The notes under the pieces are model-generated. The model worked only from the letters and a program-made list of their open reading frames with translations, did no database searches and was not told the DNA's origin. The translations under genes and the position numbers were made by a program. Below are positions 8,496 through 17,424 of a DNA stretch of 64,000 bases, in pieces; the stretch's first letter is position 1; every line of letters starts with the position of its first letter. This DNA is from Pandoraea eparura (GTDB taxonomy: Bacteria > Pseudomonadota > Gammaproteobacteria > Burkholderiales > Burkholderiaceae), in NCBI RefSeq assembly GCF_902459725.1, contig NZ_CABPSH010000013.1, positions 62,001-126,000 on the forward strand, read 5' to 3'.

Positions 8496-8789
8496 ATGAA
8501 AATGCGATACCTGGCAGTCATGATGATGGGATTGGCGCTCGGCACCGGTGCGGCATTCGCGCAGGACGCGATGAGCAAGGGCGACGCGATGTCCAAAGGC
8601 GGCGCAATGAGCAAAGGCGATGCCATGAGCAAGGACATGGACAAGAGCGGGAAGATGTCCAAGGACGACGCGATGGGCAAGCACGACGCGATGTCAAAAG
8701 GCGGTGCGATGAGCAAACCCGCTGCCAAGGGCAAGATGGACAAAGGCGGCGAAATGTCCAAGGGCGGCGGGATGGGCAAATCCCAGTAA
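8496..8789 (+). CDS. Pentapeptide MxKDx-repeat secreted protein
   Basis: 97 residues: a signal peptide ending GTGAAFAQ, then a run of MSKGD/MSKGG/MSKDD-type pentapeptides to the C-terminus. This is the MxKDx pentapeptide family seen in Burkholderiales; its function is unknown. The mature protein is nearly all Met, Ser, Lys, Gly, Asp and Ala, so it should be disordered, Met-rich and periplasmic. Position after the molybdoenzyme pair could mean metal or oxidant (methionine) buffering, which is only a guess. Confidence 0.9.
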   Translation: MKMRYLAVMMMGLALGTGAAFAQDAMSKGDAMSKGGAMSKGDAMSKDMDKSGKMSKDDAMGKHDAMSKGGAMSKPAAKGKMDKGGEMSKGGGMGKSQ

Positions 8790-8816
8790 GCGAGCTGACG
8801 TAGCACGACATACCGA

Positions 8817-8852
8817 CAAGGCGTCGCCCCGGATCTGCGTGGCGACGCCTTG
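8817..8852. terminator. Hairpin between convergent genes
   Basis: A perfect 12-bp inverted repeat (8817-8828 and 8841-8852, 12-nt loop) lies between the MxKDx gene and the convergent modC. It has no T-run, so a bidirectional terminator or mRNA-end stabiliser is likely but unproven. Confidence 0.5.
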
Positions 8853-8887
8853 CGCGTTCTGGGCGATGGCCGCGCCGCTTCATCACG

Positions 8888-9994
8888 TCAGCGCGTCAAG
8901 GCAACCGATTTGATGAGCAAATACACGTCGCGGCCCGTCGCCAGTTGCAGTTGATCGGCAGAGAAGCGTGTGATGCGAGCGCGCAGCACAGTCCCCGCGG
9001 TATCGCCGAGCAGCGAGGCGCTGACTTCCACCGAATCGCCCAGGTCGCGCAGCGATGCCACGCGTGCGCCCAGCACGTTCAGCACGCTGGTGTCGACTGG
9101 CCGCGATGTGGCGACGGCAACGTCGCGCTCGCGCACGAGAATCCGGCAGGCGTCCCCCGCTTCGCCACTGGCACGCGGCACTCGTAGCCGAACCGTAGCG
9201 CTGCCGTTCACGGCCAGCTCGGTCAGCCCGTAATGGGCATCGTGCGCGACGATGCGCGTCTCCAGCACCGTGCCCGGCGACTCGGCGGTACCGTCGAGCG
9301 CGTCGCGATGCACGTTGAGCACGTCCGCCGGCGCGCCTTGCGAGATCGTGCGTCCGTCCCTGAACAACACGACCTGATCGGCCAGTCGCATCACTTCGTC
9401 GAGCGAGTGTGTGACGTACAGTACAGGCAGTGCCAACTCACGACGGATGCGGTTCAGGTAGTCGAGCACCTCGAGCCGCCGCGCATGATCGAGCGAGGCG
9501 AGCGGCTCGTCCATGAGCAGCAGGCGCGGGCACGACAGCAGCGCACGTCCGATCCCCACGCGTTGCTTCTCGCCGCCGGAGAGGGCGCCCGGGCGGCGAT
9601 TCAACAAGTGACCCAGGTTCAGCACGTCGACCACGTGTGCAAGCGCAATGGCGCCGGTGCCGGCGGCGGCCACGTCGCGGCGCCGCAACCAACGACCGAA
9701 CAGCAGGTTCTGACGCACGGTCAGATGCGGCAACAGGCGCGCGTCCTGGAACACATAGCCGATGCGGCGACGCCATGTCGGCAGCGCGACGCCGGTGTCG
9801 CTGTCGAAGAGCACCTCGCCGCCCACGACGATGCGTCCGGCATCGGGCGTGAGCAGGCCGGACACCGCGTTGACGACCGTGCTCTTGCCGCTGCCGGACG
9901 GCCCGAACAGCGCGCTCACGCCCATGCCCGCGGCGAACTCGGCATCGAGCGCAAAATCGCCGAAGCGATGTTGGAGACGCACTTCAACCGTCAT
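8888..9994 (-). CDS. modC: Molybdate ABC transporter, ATP-binding protein
   Basis: 368 residues. The ABC domain shows Walker A GPSGSGKS, signature LSGGEKQRVGIGRALL and Walker B LLLMDEPLASLD. The C-terminal part (about residues 290-365) is the TOBE/MOP molybdate-binding extension typical of ModC (LNVLGARVASL, then VLRARITRFSADQLQL). It overlaps modB by 11 bp and completes modABC on the minus strand. It hydrolyses ATP to drive molybdate import through ModB. Confidence 0.95.
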   Translation of the reverse strand: MTVEVRLQHRFGDFALDAEFAAGMGVSALFGPSGSGKSTVVNAVSGLLTPDAGRIVVGGEVLFDSDTGVALPTWRRRIGYVFQDARLLPHLTVRQNLLFGRWLRRRDVAAAGTGAIALAHVVDVLNLGHLLNRRPGALSGGEKQRVGIGRALLSCPRLLLMDEPLASLDHARRLEVLDYLNRIRRELALPVLYVTHSLDEVMRLADQVVLFRDGRTISQGAPADVLNVHRDALDGTAESPGTVLETRIVAHDAHYGLTELAVNGSATVRLRVPRASGEAGDACRILVRERDVAVATSRPVDTSVLNVLGARVASLRDLGDSVEVSASLLGDTAGTVLRARITRFSADQLQLATGRDVYLLIKSVALTR

Positions 9995-10682
9995 AACCGA
10001 GCGCCTTGCGATGACCGAAGCGGATCAGCACTTCGGAGACGATCAGCGTGGCGAGCGCCAGCACGACCGAGATGGCGCACAGGCGCCAGACCATGGCGTC
10101 GCCATCCGGCACCTGCGTGGCCGTGTAGATCGCCAGCGGCAGCGTCTGTGTTTGTCCGGGAATGTTCGAGACGAACGTGATCGTGGCACCGAACTCGCCC
10201 AGCGCACGCGCGAACGCGAGCACGAAGCCATGCAGAGCGCCGGTCGCGGTGAGCGGCAACGTTACCGTCAGGAAGGTGAGCCAGGGGCCTGCGCCGAGCG
10301 TCTGCGCTGCCTGCTCGAGTTTCGTGTCAGACGCTTCGAGTGCTTGCCGGATGGCGCGCACGAGCAGCGGGAAGCCCATCACGCCGGCGGCCAGCGCTGC
10401 GCCCGTCCAGCGGAACGCAAAGGTGAAGTGAAACCACTCATGCAGCCACTTGCCGATGGCGCCCTGGGTGCCGAACAGCACGAGCAGCGCGAAGCCGACG
10501 ACGACCGGCGGCAGCACGAGCGGCAAGTGCAGAAGGGCATCGAGCAGCGCCTTGCCTGGGAACTGACGACGGGCGAGCAGCCATGCGGCCGCGTAGGCGA
10601 GGGGCAGGCTGCACAGCGTGCCCCACAAGCCCACGCGCAGGCTCAGCGCGATGATGCCCCATGTTTCCGGTGTGAGGCTCAT
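9984..10682 (-). CDS. modB: Molybdate ABC transporter, permease
   Basis: 232 residues from ATG 10682; upstream in-frame codons up to 10781 would run into modA. Five to six membrane helices are visible. The coupling-loop motif for ModC contact is EQAAQTLGAGPWLTFLTVTLP followed by GALHGFVLAFARALGEFG, the EAA loop of binding-protein-dependent permeases. It lies 19 bp after modA and overlaps modC. Confidence 0.95.
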   Translation of the reverse strand: MSLTPETWGIIALSLRVGLWGTLCSLPLAYAAAWLLARRQFPGKALLDALLHLPLVLPPVVVGFALLVLFGTQGAIGKWLHEWFHFTFAFRWTGAALAAGVMGFPLLVRAIRQALEASDTKLEQAAQTLGAGPWLTFLTVTLPLTATGALHGFVLAFARALGEFGATITFVSNIPGQTQTLPLAIYTATQVPDGDAMVWRLCAISVVLALATLIVSEVLIRFGHRKALGYDG

Positions 10683-10701
10683 GATGGACGGGGCGGGCAA
10701 G

Positions 10702-11556
10702 TTACGGGCGGGTGAAGCCGAAGCGCTGGAACGTGGCCTGGGCGGCCGGCGTTTGCAGGAATCGGTAGAACGGATCGGCATCGGCTCGGTTGGCCTGCTT
10801 CGTCACCGCCACCGGGTAGACGATCGGCGCATGGCTGTCGGCCGGGAACGTGCCGGCGATGCGCACGCGCTTCTCGGCGTTGGCGTCGGTCTTGTAGACG
10901 ATGCCGTAGGGCGCTTCGCCGCGTGCGACCAGCAACAGCGCGCTGCGCACGTTGTCGGCGGCCGCGACCTTGCCTTGCACCTTCGACCAGAGACCGAGCT
11001 TTTCGAGGGCCGCCTTGCCGTAGAGACCCGCCGGCACGTGCGCCGGGTCGCCCATGGCGAGCTTGCCGCTGCCGAGCTTGGCGTCGATGTCGGCGGCGCC
11101 CGGCGTCAGATCGACATTGCCCGCGGTCGAGGCCGGGGCGATCAGCACCAGCGCGTTGCCGAGCAGGTTGTGACGCGTGTTCGTGTCGATCAGATCGTGC
11201 TTCTGCGCATAGTCCATCCAGTCCTGGTCGGCCGAGATGAATACATCGGCGGGGGCGCCTTTCTCGATTTGACGAGCCAGCGTCGAGCTGGCGCCGTAGA
11301 CAAGCACCGGTGTCTTGCCGGTTTCCTTCGTGTAGGCGGCCGACACATCGTCGAGTGCGTTCTTCATGCTGGCGGCGGCATACACCTGCTGGGCCGCGGC
11401 GTGGCCGGCAAACAACAGGCTTGCGCCAACGGTGGCGATGCCGAGTGCGCGGTGCAACATCGTGCCGGTGTTGTTCCGGGCGTTGTTCTGGGCGTGGGAC
11501 TTGAGGCGTGCGATGACGATAGTAACGACAGCTTTCACGAACGTGGTCTCCAGCAT
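10702..11556 (-). CDS. modA: Molybdate ABC transporter, substrate-binding protein
   Basis: Up to 284 residues. The mature ModA fold begins QQVYAAASMKNALDDVSAAYTKETGK and includes VYGASSTLARQIEKGAPADVFISAD, the oxyanion-binding signature. The start is uncertain: ATG 11556, GTG 11538 (CTGGAG 8-10 nt upstream) and ATG 11460 are all in frame. The last gives the cleanest signal peptide (MLHRALGIATVGASLLFAGHAAAQ) but has no Shine-Dalgarno. First gene of modABC, behind a ModE-like box. Confidence 0.93.
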   Translation of the reverse strand: MLETTFVKAVVTIVIARLKSHAQNNARNNTGTMLHRALGIATVGASLLFAGHAAAQQVYAAASMKNALDDVSAAYTKETGKTPVLVYGASSTLARQIEKGAPADVFISADQDWMDYAQKHDLIDTNTRHNLLGNALVLIAPASTAGNVDLTPGAADIDAKLGSGKLAMGDPAHVPAGLYGKAALEKLGLWSKVQGKVAAADNVRSALLLVARGEAPYGIVYKTDANAEKRVRIAGTFPADSHAPIVYPVAVTKQANRADADPFYRFLQTPAAQATFQRFGFTRP

Positions 11557-11660
11557 AGGTTGGCTCGGCTGACTCGGTGTTCGGCGAATGTCGCCGTGAG
11601 CCGGCTCATGAATGCAGTCCGGCCGCGAGGCCGGACGCCCGGTTGCGCAGGGTGCGCAAC

Positions 11661-11686
11661 GCGTTATGTAGGATTATATATAACGC
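11661..11686. promoter_or_regulatory. ModE-like operator upstream of modABC
   Basis: Half sites GCGTTATGTA (11661-11670) and TATATAACGC (11677-11686) are separated by 6 bp and match as an inverted repeat at 9 of 10 positions. This is the architecture of the ModE box (TATATA-rich arms, 6-bp spacer) that represses mod operons when molybdate is plentiful. It lies about 105 bp upstream of the modA start. No modE gene is in the window, so a ModE elsewhere is implied. Confidence 0.82.
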
Positions 11687-11794
11687 TGCGACGCTGTACA
11701 GGTATACGGCGTATCACGGCGCTCAGATGGCACTCATGGGGCGTGAGAGGGGGCGCCAAGGGGTGTGTGAGAGACCGCTGGGGCGCGAAAAGGT

Positions 11795-11857
11795 GCATGA
11801 ACCGCATGAAGTGCGCGAAGCGCATGAAGCGCATGAAGCGCACAAGGCGCATGTGGC
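11795..11857. repeat. 9-bp tandem repeat just past the TetR gene stop
   Basis: Seven 9-bp units of a GCATGAAGC-like sequence, the middle ones best conserved, end 4 bp short of the acrR-type stop codon at 11862-11864. The rest of the 11557-11861 interval holds the ModE-like box and no convincing gene. Confidence 0.85.
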
Positions 11858-11861
11858 CGCG

Positions 11862-12524
11862 TCAGGCGGCGCTCGGCGGCGGTTCGTTGCCGGCGCGCAG
11901 CATGGCGGGGCTCGTACGCAGCATGTCGAAAAAGCCGTCGACCACGGCATCGCACTCCACGCCGAGATCGTAATCCGGCAGGAAGAGCCAGTCCGACATC
12001 ATGCCGACCACGAGCGCGTGCAACATAATCGCCGCGCGGCGTGTGTCGAGTGCCTTGGGCAGTTGACCGCGCTCGATCGCGCGTTCCATGTCTCGCGTGA
12101 TGCGCTGCTTGCCGTCGGCGCACGCTTCGCGCTGGCGTTCGAGCACCGACAGCATCTCGTTTGTGTATTCGCACTTGTGAAACAGGATGTCGAGCACGCG
12201 GCGACGGCGCTCGTTGCGCGCCGTCTCCCGGAGCACGAGCTTGCAGATTTCGTGCATGCGCGCCATCGGGTCACCGTCCAGCGGTTCGGTGCATTCCTCG
12301 TCGATCATGCGCTCCATCGGCAGGCGGATGCGATCCGTCATGGCGTTGAACAGATCGATCTTGTTCTTGAAGTGCCAGTAAATGGCGCCGCGGGTCAGGC
12401 CGGCGGCTTCGGCGATGTCGGCAAGCGATGTACGCGACACACCCTTCTGTGCGAACACCGTCTCGGCGGTGTCGAGCAACAGATTGCGGGTCTCGATCGC
12501 TTCCTCTTTGGTTTTGCGGGCCAT
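11862..12524 (-). CDS. TetR-family repressor of the divergent RND pump (AcrR/TtgR/BpeR type)
   Basis: 220 residues from ATG 12524 (MARKTKEEAIETRNLLLDTAE), the usual AcrR/TtgR start; an upstream ATG at 12563 is less likely. The N-terminal helix-turn-helix is SLADIAEAAGLTRGAIYWHFKNKIDLF. The C-terminal ligand-binding half has LVLRETARNERRRRVLDILFHKCE, typical of AcrR-like repressors. It is divergent from the RND operon, and an AcrR-type palindrome lies between them. It should repress the pump until a drug or fatty-acid-like ligand binds. Confidence 0.93.
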   Translation of the reverse strand: MARKTKEEAIETRNLLLDTAETVFAQKGVSRTSLADIAEAAGLTRGAIYWHFKNKIDLFNAMTDRIRLPMERMIDEECTEPLDGDPMARMHEICKLVLRETARNERRRRVLDILFHKCEYTNEMLSVLERQREACADGKQRITRDMERAIERGQLPKALDTRRAAIMLHALVVGMMSDWLFLPDYDLGVECDAVVDGFFDMLRTSPAMLRAGNEPPPSAA

Positions 12525-12610
12525 CGTCGTGTCAGAGGGGCGGCGGAAATTGGCGAAATGCAATGGAATGTAACGTCAATCGCGCCGCACCTTGGTGCGA
12601 CGCAATATCA

Positions 12611-12640
12611 TTTACATACATTCATGAATGTATCTATAAT
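12611..12640 (+). promoter_or_regulatory. RND operon promoter overlapped by AcrR-type operator
   Basis: An 18-bp perfect palindrome ATACATTCATGAATGTAT (12616-12633) sits within a 24-bp near-palindrome (12613-12636). It closely resembles the AcrR/TtgR operator (TACATACATT arms). It overlaps a good sigma-70 promoter: TTTACA at 12611-12616, 18 bp, TATAAT at 12635-12640. A bound repressor would block RNA polymerase directly, and probably also transcription toward the TetR gene. Confidence 0.88.
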
Positions 12641-13014
12641 AGCAGCCGCTTGCTCTATTGCACAGGGAACATTTAAGCTCCTTCGTCTAAGGGAAACACC
12701 TCACTGATTCCAGGGAGCGAATTGACCGGGGCGCACCGGGCGGCGGGCGGCAGGACTGACCTGCTCCGTTGCCGGGGTCTCCGGAGCCTGTTCGACGATC
12801 TCACATGAGTGCCAGCGTGCGCGAGGTTCGCCGCGCCGGGGATGTCTTCTTGGCCGCCTTCCGGGCCTGTCTCCGAGGATCCGCCTGTCGGTCTCCTCAG
12901 GCACTTGCCGACCCGCCTTTGCGCGCCGGAATGTCGGATGGGCCTTTGCCGCCGCAATCGTACGCAACGTAATTGTCATTTTGGTTGACCGCATTCCATT
13001 TATCGGGGGCGTAT
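12641..13014 (+). other. Long 5' leader of the RND operon, no gene recognised
   Basis: About 370 bp separate the promoter from the first pump gene. A weak opposite-strand frame (12701-12976) has Arg/Pro-rich composition and no homology I recognise. An imperfect stem around 12868-12901 (CCGAGGA pairing with TCCTC) is the only structure seen. The leader may be regulatory or a remnant of a lost gene. Confidence 0.55.
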
Positions 13015-14226
13015 ATGCACGTCAAGAGAAGTTCACTGGGGATGGTCACTGCCGTCGCACTCGCGGTGCTGACCCTGGCCGCGTGCGGCAAGAAGCCGCC
13101 GCCGCCGCAGGCCATGGTGCCGGAAGTCGGCGTCGTGACACTGCAATCCCAGAACGTCACGCTGACGACCGACCTGCCCGGACGCACCTCACCCTTCCGC
13201 GTTGCGGATGTTCGTGCGCGTGTCGACGGCATCGTGCTCAAGCGCGATTTCACCGAGGGCAGTGACGTCAAGGCAGGCCAGCGTCTGTACAAGATCGATC
13301 CGGCCACGTACCAGGCCGCGTATGAAAACGCCAAGGCAACCCTGGCGAAGGCCGTGGCGAATCAGGCGTCGACAAAGCTGCTGGCCGATCGCTACAAGCA
13401 ACTCGTGGCTGTCGAAGCGGTGTCCAAGCAGGACTACGACAACGCCGTCGCCGCGTCGCTGCAGGCCGACGCCGATGTGCAGGCCGGCAAGGCGGCCGTC
13501 GACACGGCGAAGATCAACCTTGGCTACACCGACGTGCCGGCGCCGATTTCGGGCCGCACGGGGTTGTCGCAGGTCACGGAAGGCGCATATGTGCAGGCTG
13601 GGGCTGCCACGCTGATGACGACTGTGCAGCAGATCGATCCGATGTACGTGAACGTAACGCAATCGGCGGCGCAGGGGCTGCGTTTGCGCCGTGCGCTGGC
13701 CGACGGCAAGCTGCAAAGCGCGGGCAAGAATGCCGCCAAGGTCGAGCTGACGCTGGAAGACGGTACGACGTACCCGCTCGAAGGCAAGCTGCAGTTCTCC
13801 GACATCACCGTCGACCAGACGACCGGCTCGGTGACCGTGCGCGCCATCTTCCCGAACCCGAACCGCGAGTTGCTGCCCGGCATGTTCGTGCACGCGAAGC
13901 TCCAGGAAGGCGTGAAGGAAGGCGGTCTGCTCGTGCCGCAGCAGGGCGTCACGCGTGACCAGAAGGGCCAGCCGACCGCGCTGATCGTGAACAAGGAAGG
14001 CAAGGTCGAGTTGCGCCAACTGGTCACCGATCGCGCGATCGGCAACATGTGGCTGGTGAGTTCCGGTCTCGTCGCCGGCGATCAGGTGATCGTGTCGGGT
14101 CTTCAGAAGGTGCGCCCGGGCGCGCCGGCGAAGGCGGTTCCGGCGCAGTTGCCGGGGGCCGAGGCGCCTGCGGGTGCCAGCGCACCGGCCGCTGCCGCCC
14201 CCGCCTCGGGCGCCAAAGCCCAATAA
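13015..14226 (+). CDS. RND efflux periplasmic adaptor lipoprotein (AcrA/BpeA/TtgA type)
   Basis: 403 residues from ATG 13015. A lipoprotein signal ends at LTLAAC (lipidated Cys). The order beta-barrel, lipoyl, alpha-hairpin, lipoyl, barrel is recognisable: VRARVDGIVLKRDFTEGSDV and INLGYTDVPAPISGRTGL are the two lipoyl halves, with the hairpin about residues 100-170. The C-terminus is an Ala/Pro-rich tail. It bridges the inner-membrane pump and the outer-membrane channel. First gene of a three-gene operon (15 bp to the next). Confidence 0.95.
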   Translation: MHVKRSSLGMVTAVALAVLTLAACGKKPPPPQAMVPEVGVVTLQSQNVTLTTDLPGRTSPFRVADVRARVDGIVLKRDFTEGSDVKAGQRLYKIDPATYQAAYENAKATLAKAVANQASTKLLADRYKQLVAVEAVSKQDYDNAVAASLQADADVQAGKAAVDTAKINLGYTDVPAPISGRTGLSQVTEGAYVQAGAATLMTTVQQIDPMYVNVTQSAAQGLRLRRALADGKLQSAGKNAAKVELTLEDGTTYPLEGKLQFSDITVDQTTGSVTVRAIFPNPNRELLPGMFVHAKLQEGVKEGGLLVPQQGVTRDQKGQPTALIVNKEGKVELRQLVTDRAIGNMWLVSSGLVAGDQVIVSGLQKVRPGAPAKAVPAQLPGAEAPAGASAPAAAAPASGAKAQ

Positions 14227-14241
14227 CGGGGAGCCTCTTTC

Positions 14242-17200
14242 ATGGCAAAGTTTTTTATCGATCGCCCGATCTTCGCTTGGGTGATCGCGATCGTCATCAT
14301 GCTGGCCGGCGCGCTTTCGATCCTGAAGCTGCCGGTCTCGCAGTATCCGCCGATCGCACCGCCGTCCGTTCAGATCACGGCCGTTTATCCGGGCGCCTCG
14401 GCGCAGACCGTGCAGGATACGGTCACGCAGGTGATCGAGCAGCAGATGAACGGTATCGACAACCTCGAATACATGTCGTCGACGTCCGACGGCTCGGGGA
14501 CCGCCCAGATCACGCTGACTTTCGCGCAGGGCACGAATCCGGACATCGCGCAGGTGCAGGTGCAGAACAAGCTGCAGCTCGCCACGCCGCTGCTTCCGCA
14601 GCAGGTGCAACAGCAGGGGATCAAGGTCGCCAAGGCGACCAAGAACTTCCTGCTGGTGATCGGTGCGTATTCCGACGACGGCAAACTGAGCGACATCGAC
14701 CTCGCCAACTATCTGGCCGCCAACGTGCAGGATCCGATCAGCCGTGTGAACGGTGTCGGTCAGGTCCAGCTCTTTGGCGCGCAGTACGCCATGCGCGTCT
14801 GGGTCGATCCGCAGAAGCTCAACGGCTACAACCTGACGATCCTCGATGTCTCGAGCGCCATCCAGGCGCAGAACGTGCAGGTCTCGGCCGGCGAGCTGGG
14901 CGGTGCGCCGGCGGTGAAGGGCCAGCAGCTCAACGCCACGGTGATGGCGCAGAGTCGTCTGCAGACCCCGGAGCAGTTCCGCAAGATCCTGCTCAAGGTG
15001 AACAAGGACGGCTCGCAAGTGCGCCTGGGCGATGTCGCCCGCGTGGAGCTGGGCGGCGAGTCGTACCAGGTGGTCGCGCGCTATAACGGCAAGCCGGCGG
15101 CAGGTCTCGCGGTCACGCTGGCCACGGGCGCCAACGCGCTGCAAACGGCCACCGCCGTCAAGCAGAAGGTGGCGGAACTCGCGCAGTACTTCCCGACGGG
15201 CATGAAGGCGGACTTCCCGTACGACACCACGCCGTTCGTGAAGATCTCGATCGAGGAAGTGATCAAGACCCTCATCGAAGGCATTGTGCTCGTGTTCCTC
15301 GTGATGTATCTGTTCCTGCAGAACCTGCGGGCGACGATCATCCCGACGATTGCCGTGCCGGTGGTGCTGCTCGGCACGTTCGGCATCATGGGCGCGGCGG
15401 GCTTCTCGATCAACACCTTGTCGATGTTCGGTCTGGTGCTCGCCATCGGCCTGTTGGTGGACGATGCGATCGTGGTGGTGGAAAACGTCGAGCGGGTGAT
15501 GTCCGAAGAAGGGCTGAGTCCGAAGGAAGCGACGAAGAAGGCCATGGGCCAGATCGTCGGTGCGCTGGTGGGCGTGGCGCTCGTGCTCTCGGCGGTGTTC
15601 GTGCCGATGGCATTCTTCGGCGGCTCGACCGGCGCCATCTATCGCCAGTTCTCGCTGACCATCGTGGCCGCCATGGCGCTGTCGGTGCTCGTGGCCATCG
15701 TGCTCACGCCGGCGATGTGCGCCACGATCCTCAAGCCTATCAAGAAGGGCGAAGTGCATGAGAAGCGCGGCTTCTTCGGCTGGTTCAACCGCACGTTCGA
15801 CAACAGCTCGAAGAAGTACCAGAGCCAGGTGGAGCGCATTCTCAAGCGCAGCACGCCGTTCGTGATCGTCTACGTGGTGATCGTGGCCGTGGTGGGCTTC
15901 CTGTTCGTGCGCATGCCAACGGCGTTCTTGCCGGACGAAGATCAGGGTTACTTCTTCAACCTCGTGCAATTGCCGCCGGGCGCGACGCAGGAGCGTACGC
16001 TCGACGTGATGAAGCAGGTCGAGAAGCACTATCTGGAGAATGAAAAGGACGCCGTGCGTTCGATTTTCACCGTGACCGGCTTCGGCTTCAACGGCCGGGG
16101 GCAGAACGTGGGTCTTGCGTTCACGATGATGAAGCCGTGGGATGAGCGCCAGTCGTCCGATCTCAAGGTGCAGTCGGTGATCGCGCGGGCGTACCGGGCG
16201 TTTGCCGGCATGAAGGACGCGATGGTCTTCGCGATCAACCCGCCGTCGGTGCCGGAACTCGGCAACGCGGGCGGTATCGACTTCGAGTTGCAGGATCGCG
16301 CGGGGCTCGGCCACGACGCGCTCATGGCCGCCCGTAACCAGTTGCTGGGGATGGCGGCGAAGAACCCGAACCTTGCGAACATGCGTCCGAACGGGCTCGA
16401 CGACACGCCGCAGTACAAGGTGGACGTTGACGAAGAAAAGGCCGCGGCGTTGGGGCTGTCGATCTCCGACGTGTACAGCACGCTCTCGGCGTCGTGGGGC
16501 TCGTCGTACGTGAACGACTTCATCGACCGGGGTCGCGTGAAGAAGGTGTACGTGATGGCCGAGGCGAAGGACCGCATGCTGCCGCAGGACATCAACAAGC
16601 TCTACGTGCGCAACTCGAGCGGGGCGATGGTGCCGTTCTCGGCGTTCGCCACGGGCCAGTGGATTTACGGCTCGCCGCGTCTGGAGCGTTACAACGGCGT
16701 GCCTGCCGTGGAAATTCAGGGCATGCCGGCGCCGGGCAAATCGTCGGGCGACGCCATGAAGGCGATCGAGGAAATCGCGAAGCAACTCCCGACCGGGATC
16801 GGCCTGGAGTGGACGGGGCTGTCGTTCGAAGAGCGCATCTCCGGCTCGCAGGCGCCGGCGCTGTACGCCATCTCGATCCTGATCGTGTTCCTGTGTCTGG
16901 CGGCGTTGTACGAAAGCTGGTCGATCCCGTTCTCGGTGATTCTGGTGGTGCCGTTGGGGGTGTTGGGGGCGCTGCTCGCCGCGACCCTGCGTGGGTTGTC
17001 CAACGACGTATACTTCCAGGTGGGTCTGCTGACCACGGTGGGGCTGTCGGCGAAGAACGCAATTCTGATCGTGGAATTCGCCAAGGATCTCCAGGAGCAG
17101 GGCCGGACCCTGATGGAAGCCACGATGGAGGCGGTGCGACTGCGTCTGCGACCGATTCTGATGACATCGATGGCGTTCGTGCTCGGCGTGCTGCCGCTGG

Positions 17201-17421
17201 CGATCTCCAACGGCGCAGGTTCGGCGTCGCAGCACGCGATCGGTACCGGCGTGATCGGCGGTATGCTGGCGGCGACGTTCCTCGCGATCTACTACGTGCC
17301 GGTCTTCTTCGTGCTGGTGCGCAAGCGCTTCGCGCATGAGTCGCTGGACACCGTGGAGCATCCGGAAGCGCGCAAGCCGAACCCGGACGCCACCGAAGGC
17401 CCCGCCAAGGAAGGAAACTGA
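14242..17421 (+). CDS. RND multidrug efflux permease, HAE1 family (AcrB/BpeB type)
   Basis: 1059 residues, the standard length. It starts [20 protein letters not shown]. Proton-relay residues are visible: adjacent aspartates in [17 protein letters not shown] (helix 4) and Lys in [19 protein letters not shown] (helix 10). Two large periplasmic loops and twelve membrane helices fit AcrB. As a trimer it exports hydrophobic drugs with proton antiport. It lies between the adaptor gene (15 bp) and the outer-membrane gene (3 bp). Confidence 0.97.
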   Translation: MAKFFIDRPIFAWVIAIVIMLAGALSILKLPVSQYPPIAPPSVQITAVYPGASAQTVQDTVTQVIEQQMNGIDNLEYMSSTSDGSGTAQITLTFAQGTNPDIAQVQVQNKLQLATPLLPQQVQQQGIKVAKATKNFLLVIGAYSDDGKLSDIDLANYLAANVQDPISRVNGVGQVQLFGAQYAMRVWVDPQKLNGYNLTILDVSSAIQAQNVQVSAGELGGAPAVKGQQLNATVMAQSRLQTPEQFRKILLKVNKDGSQVRLGDVARVELGGESYQVVARYNGKPAAGLAVTLATGANALQTATAVKQKVAELAQYFPTGMKADFPYDTTPFVKISIEEVIKTLIEGIVLVFLVMYLFLQNLRATIIPTIAVPVVLLGTFGIMGAAGFSINTLSMFGLVLAIGLLVDDAIVVVENVERVMSEEGLSPKEATKKAMGQIVGALVGVALVLSAVFVPMAFFGGSTGAIYRQFSLTIVAAMALSVLVAIVLTPAMCATILKPIKKGEVHEKRGFFGWFNRTFDNSSKKYQSQVERILKRSTPFVIVYVVIVAVVGFLFVRMPTAFLPDEDQGYFFNLVQLPPGATQERTLDVMKQVEKHYLENEKDAVRSIFTVTGFGFNGRGQNVGLAFTMMKPWDERQSSDLKVQSVIARAYRAFAGMKDAMVFAINPPSVPELGNAGGIDFELQDRAGLGHDALMAARNQLLGMAAKNPNLANMRPNGLDDTPQYKVDVDEEKAAALGLSISDVYSTLSASWGSSYVNDFIDRGRVKKVYVMAEAKDRMLPQDINKLYVRNSSGAMVPFSAFATGQWIYGSPRLERYNGVPAVEIQGMPAPGKSSGDAMKAIEEIAKQLPTGIGLEWTGLSFEERISGSQAPALYAISILIVFLCLAALYESWSIPFSVILVVPLGVLGALLAATLRGLSNDVYFQVGLLTTVGLSAKNAILIVEFAKDLQEQGRTLMEATMEAVRLRLRPILMTSMAFVLGVLPLAISNGAGSASQHAIGTGVIGGMLAATFLAIYYVPVFFVLVRKRFAHESLDTVEHPEARKPNPDATEGPAKEGN

Positions 17422-17424
17422 CCC

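Noticed and set aside
12701-12994. Minus-strand small gene in the RND leader.
   Set aside because: No good ribosome site, Arg/Pro-rich shadow composition and no recognisable family; kept only as a note on the leader.
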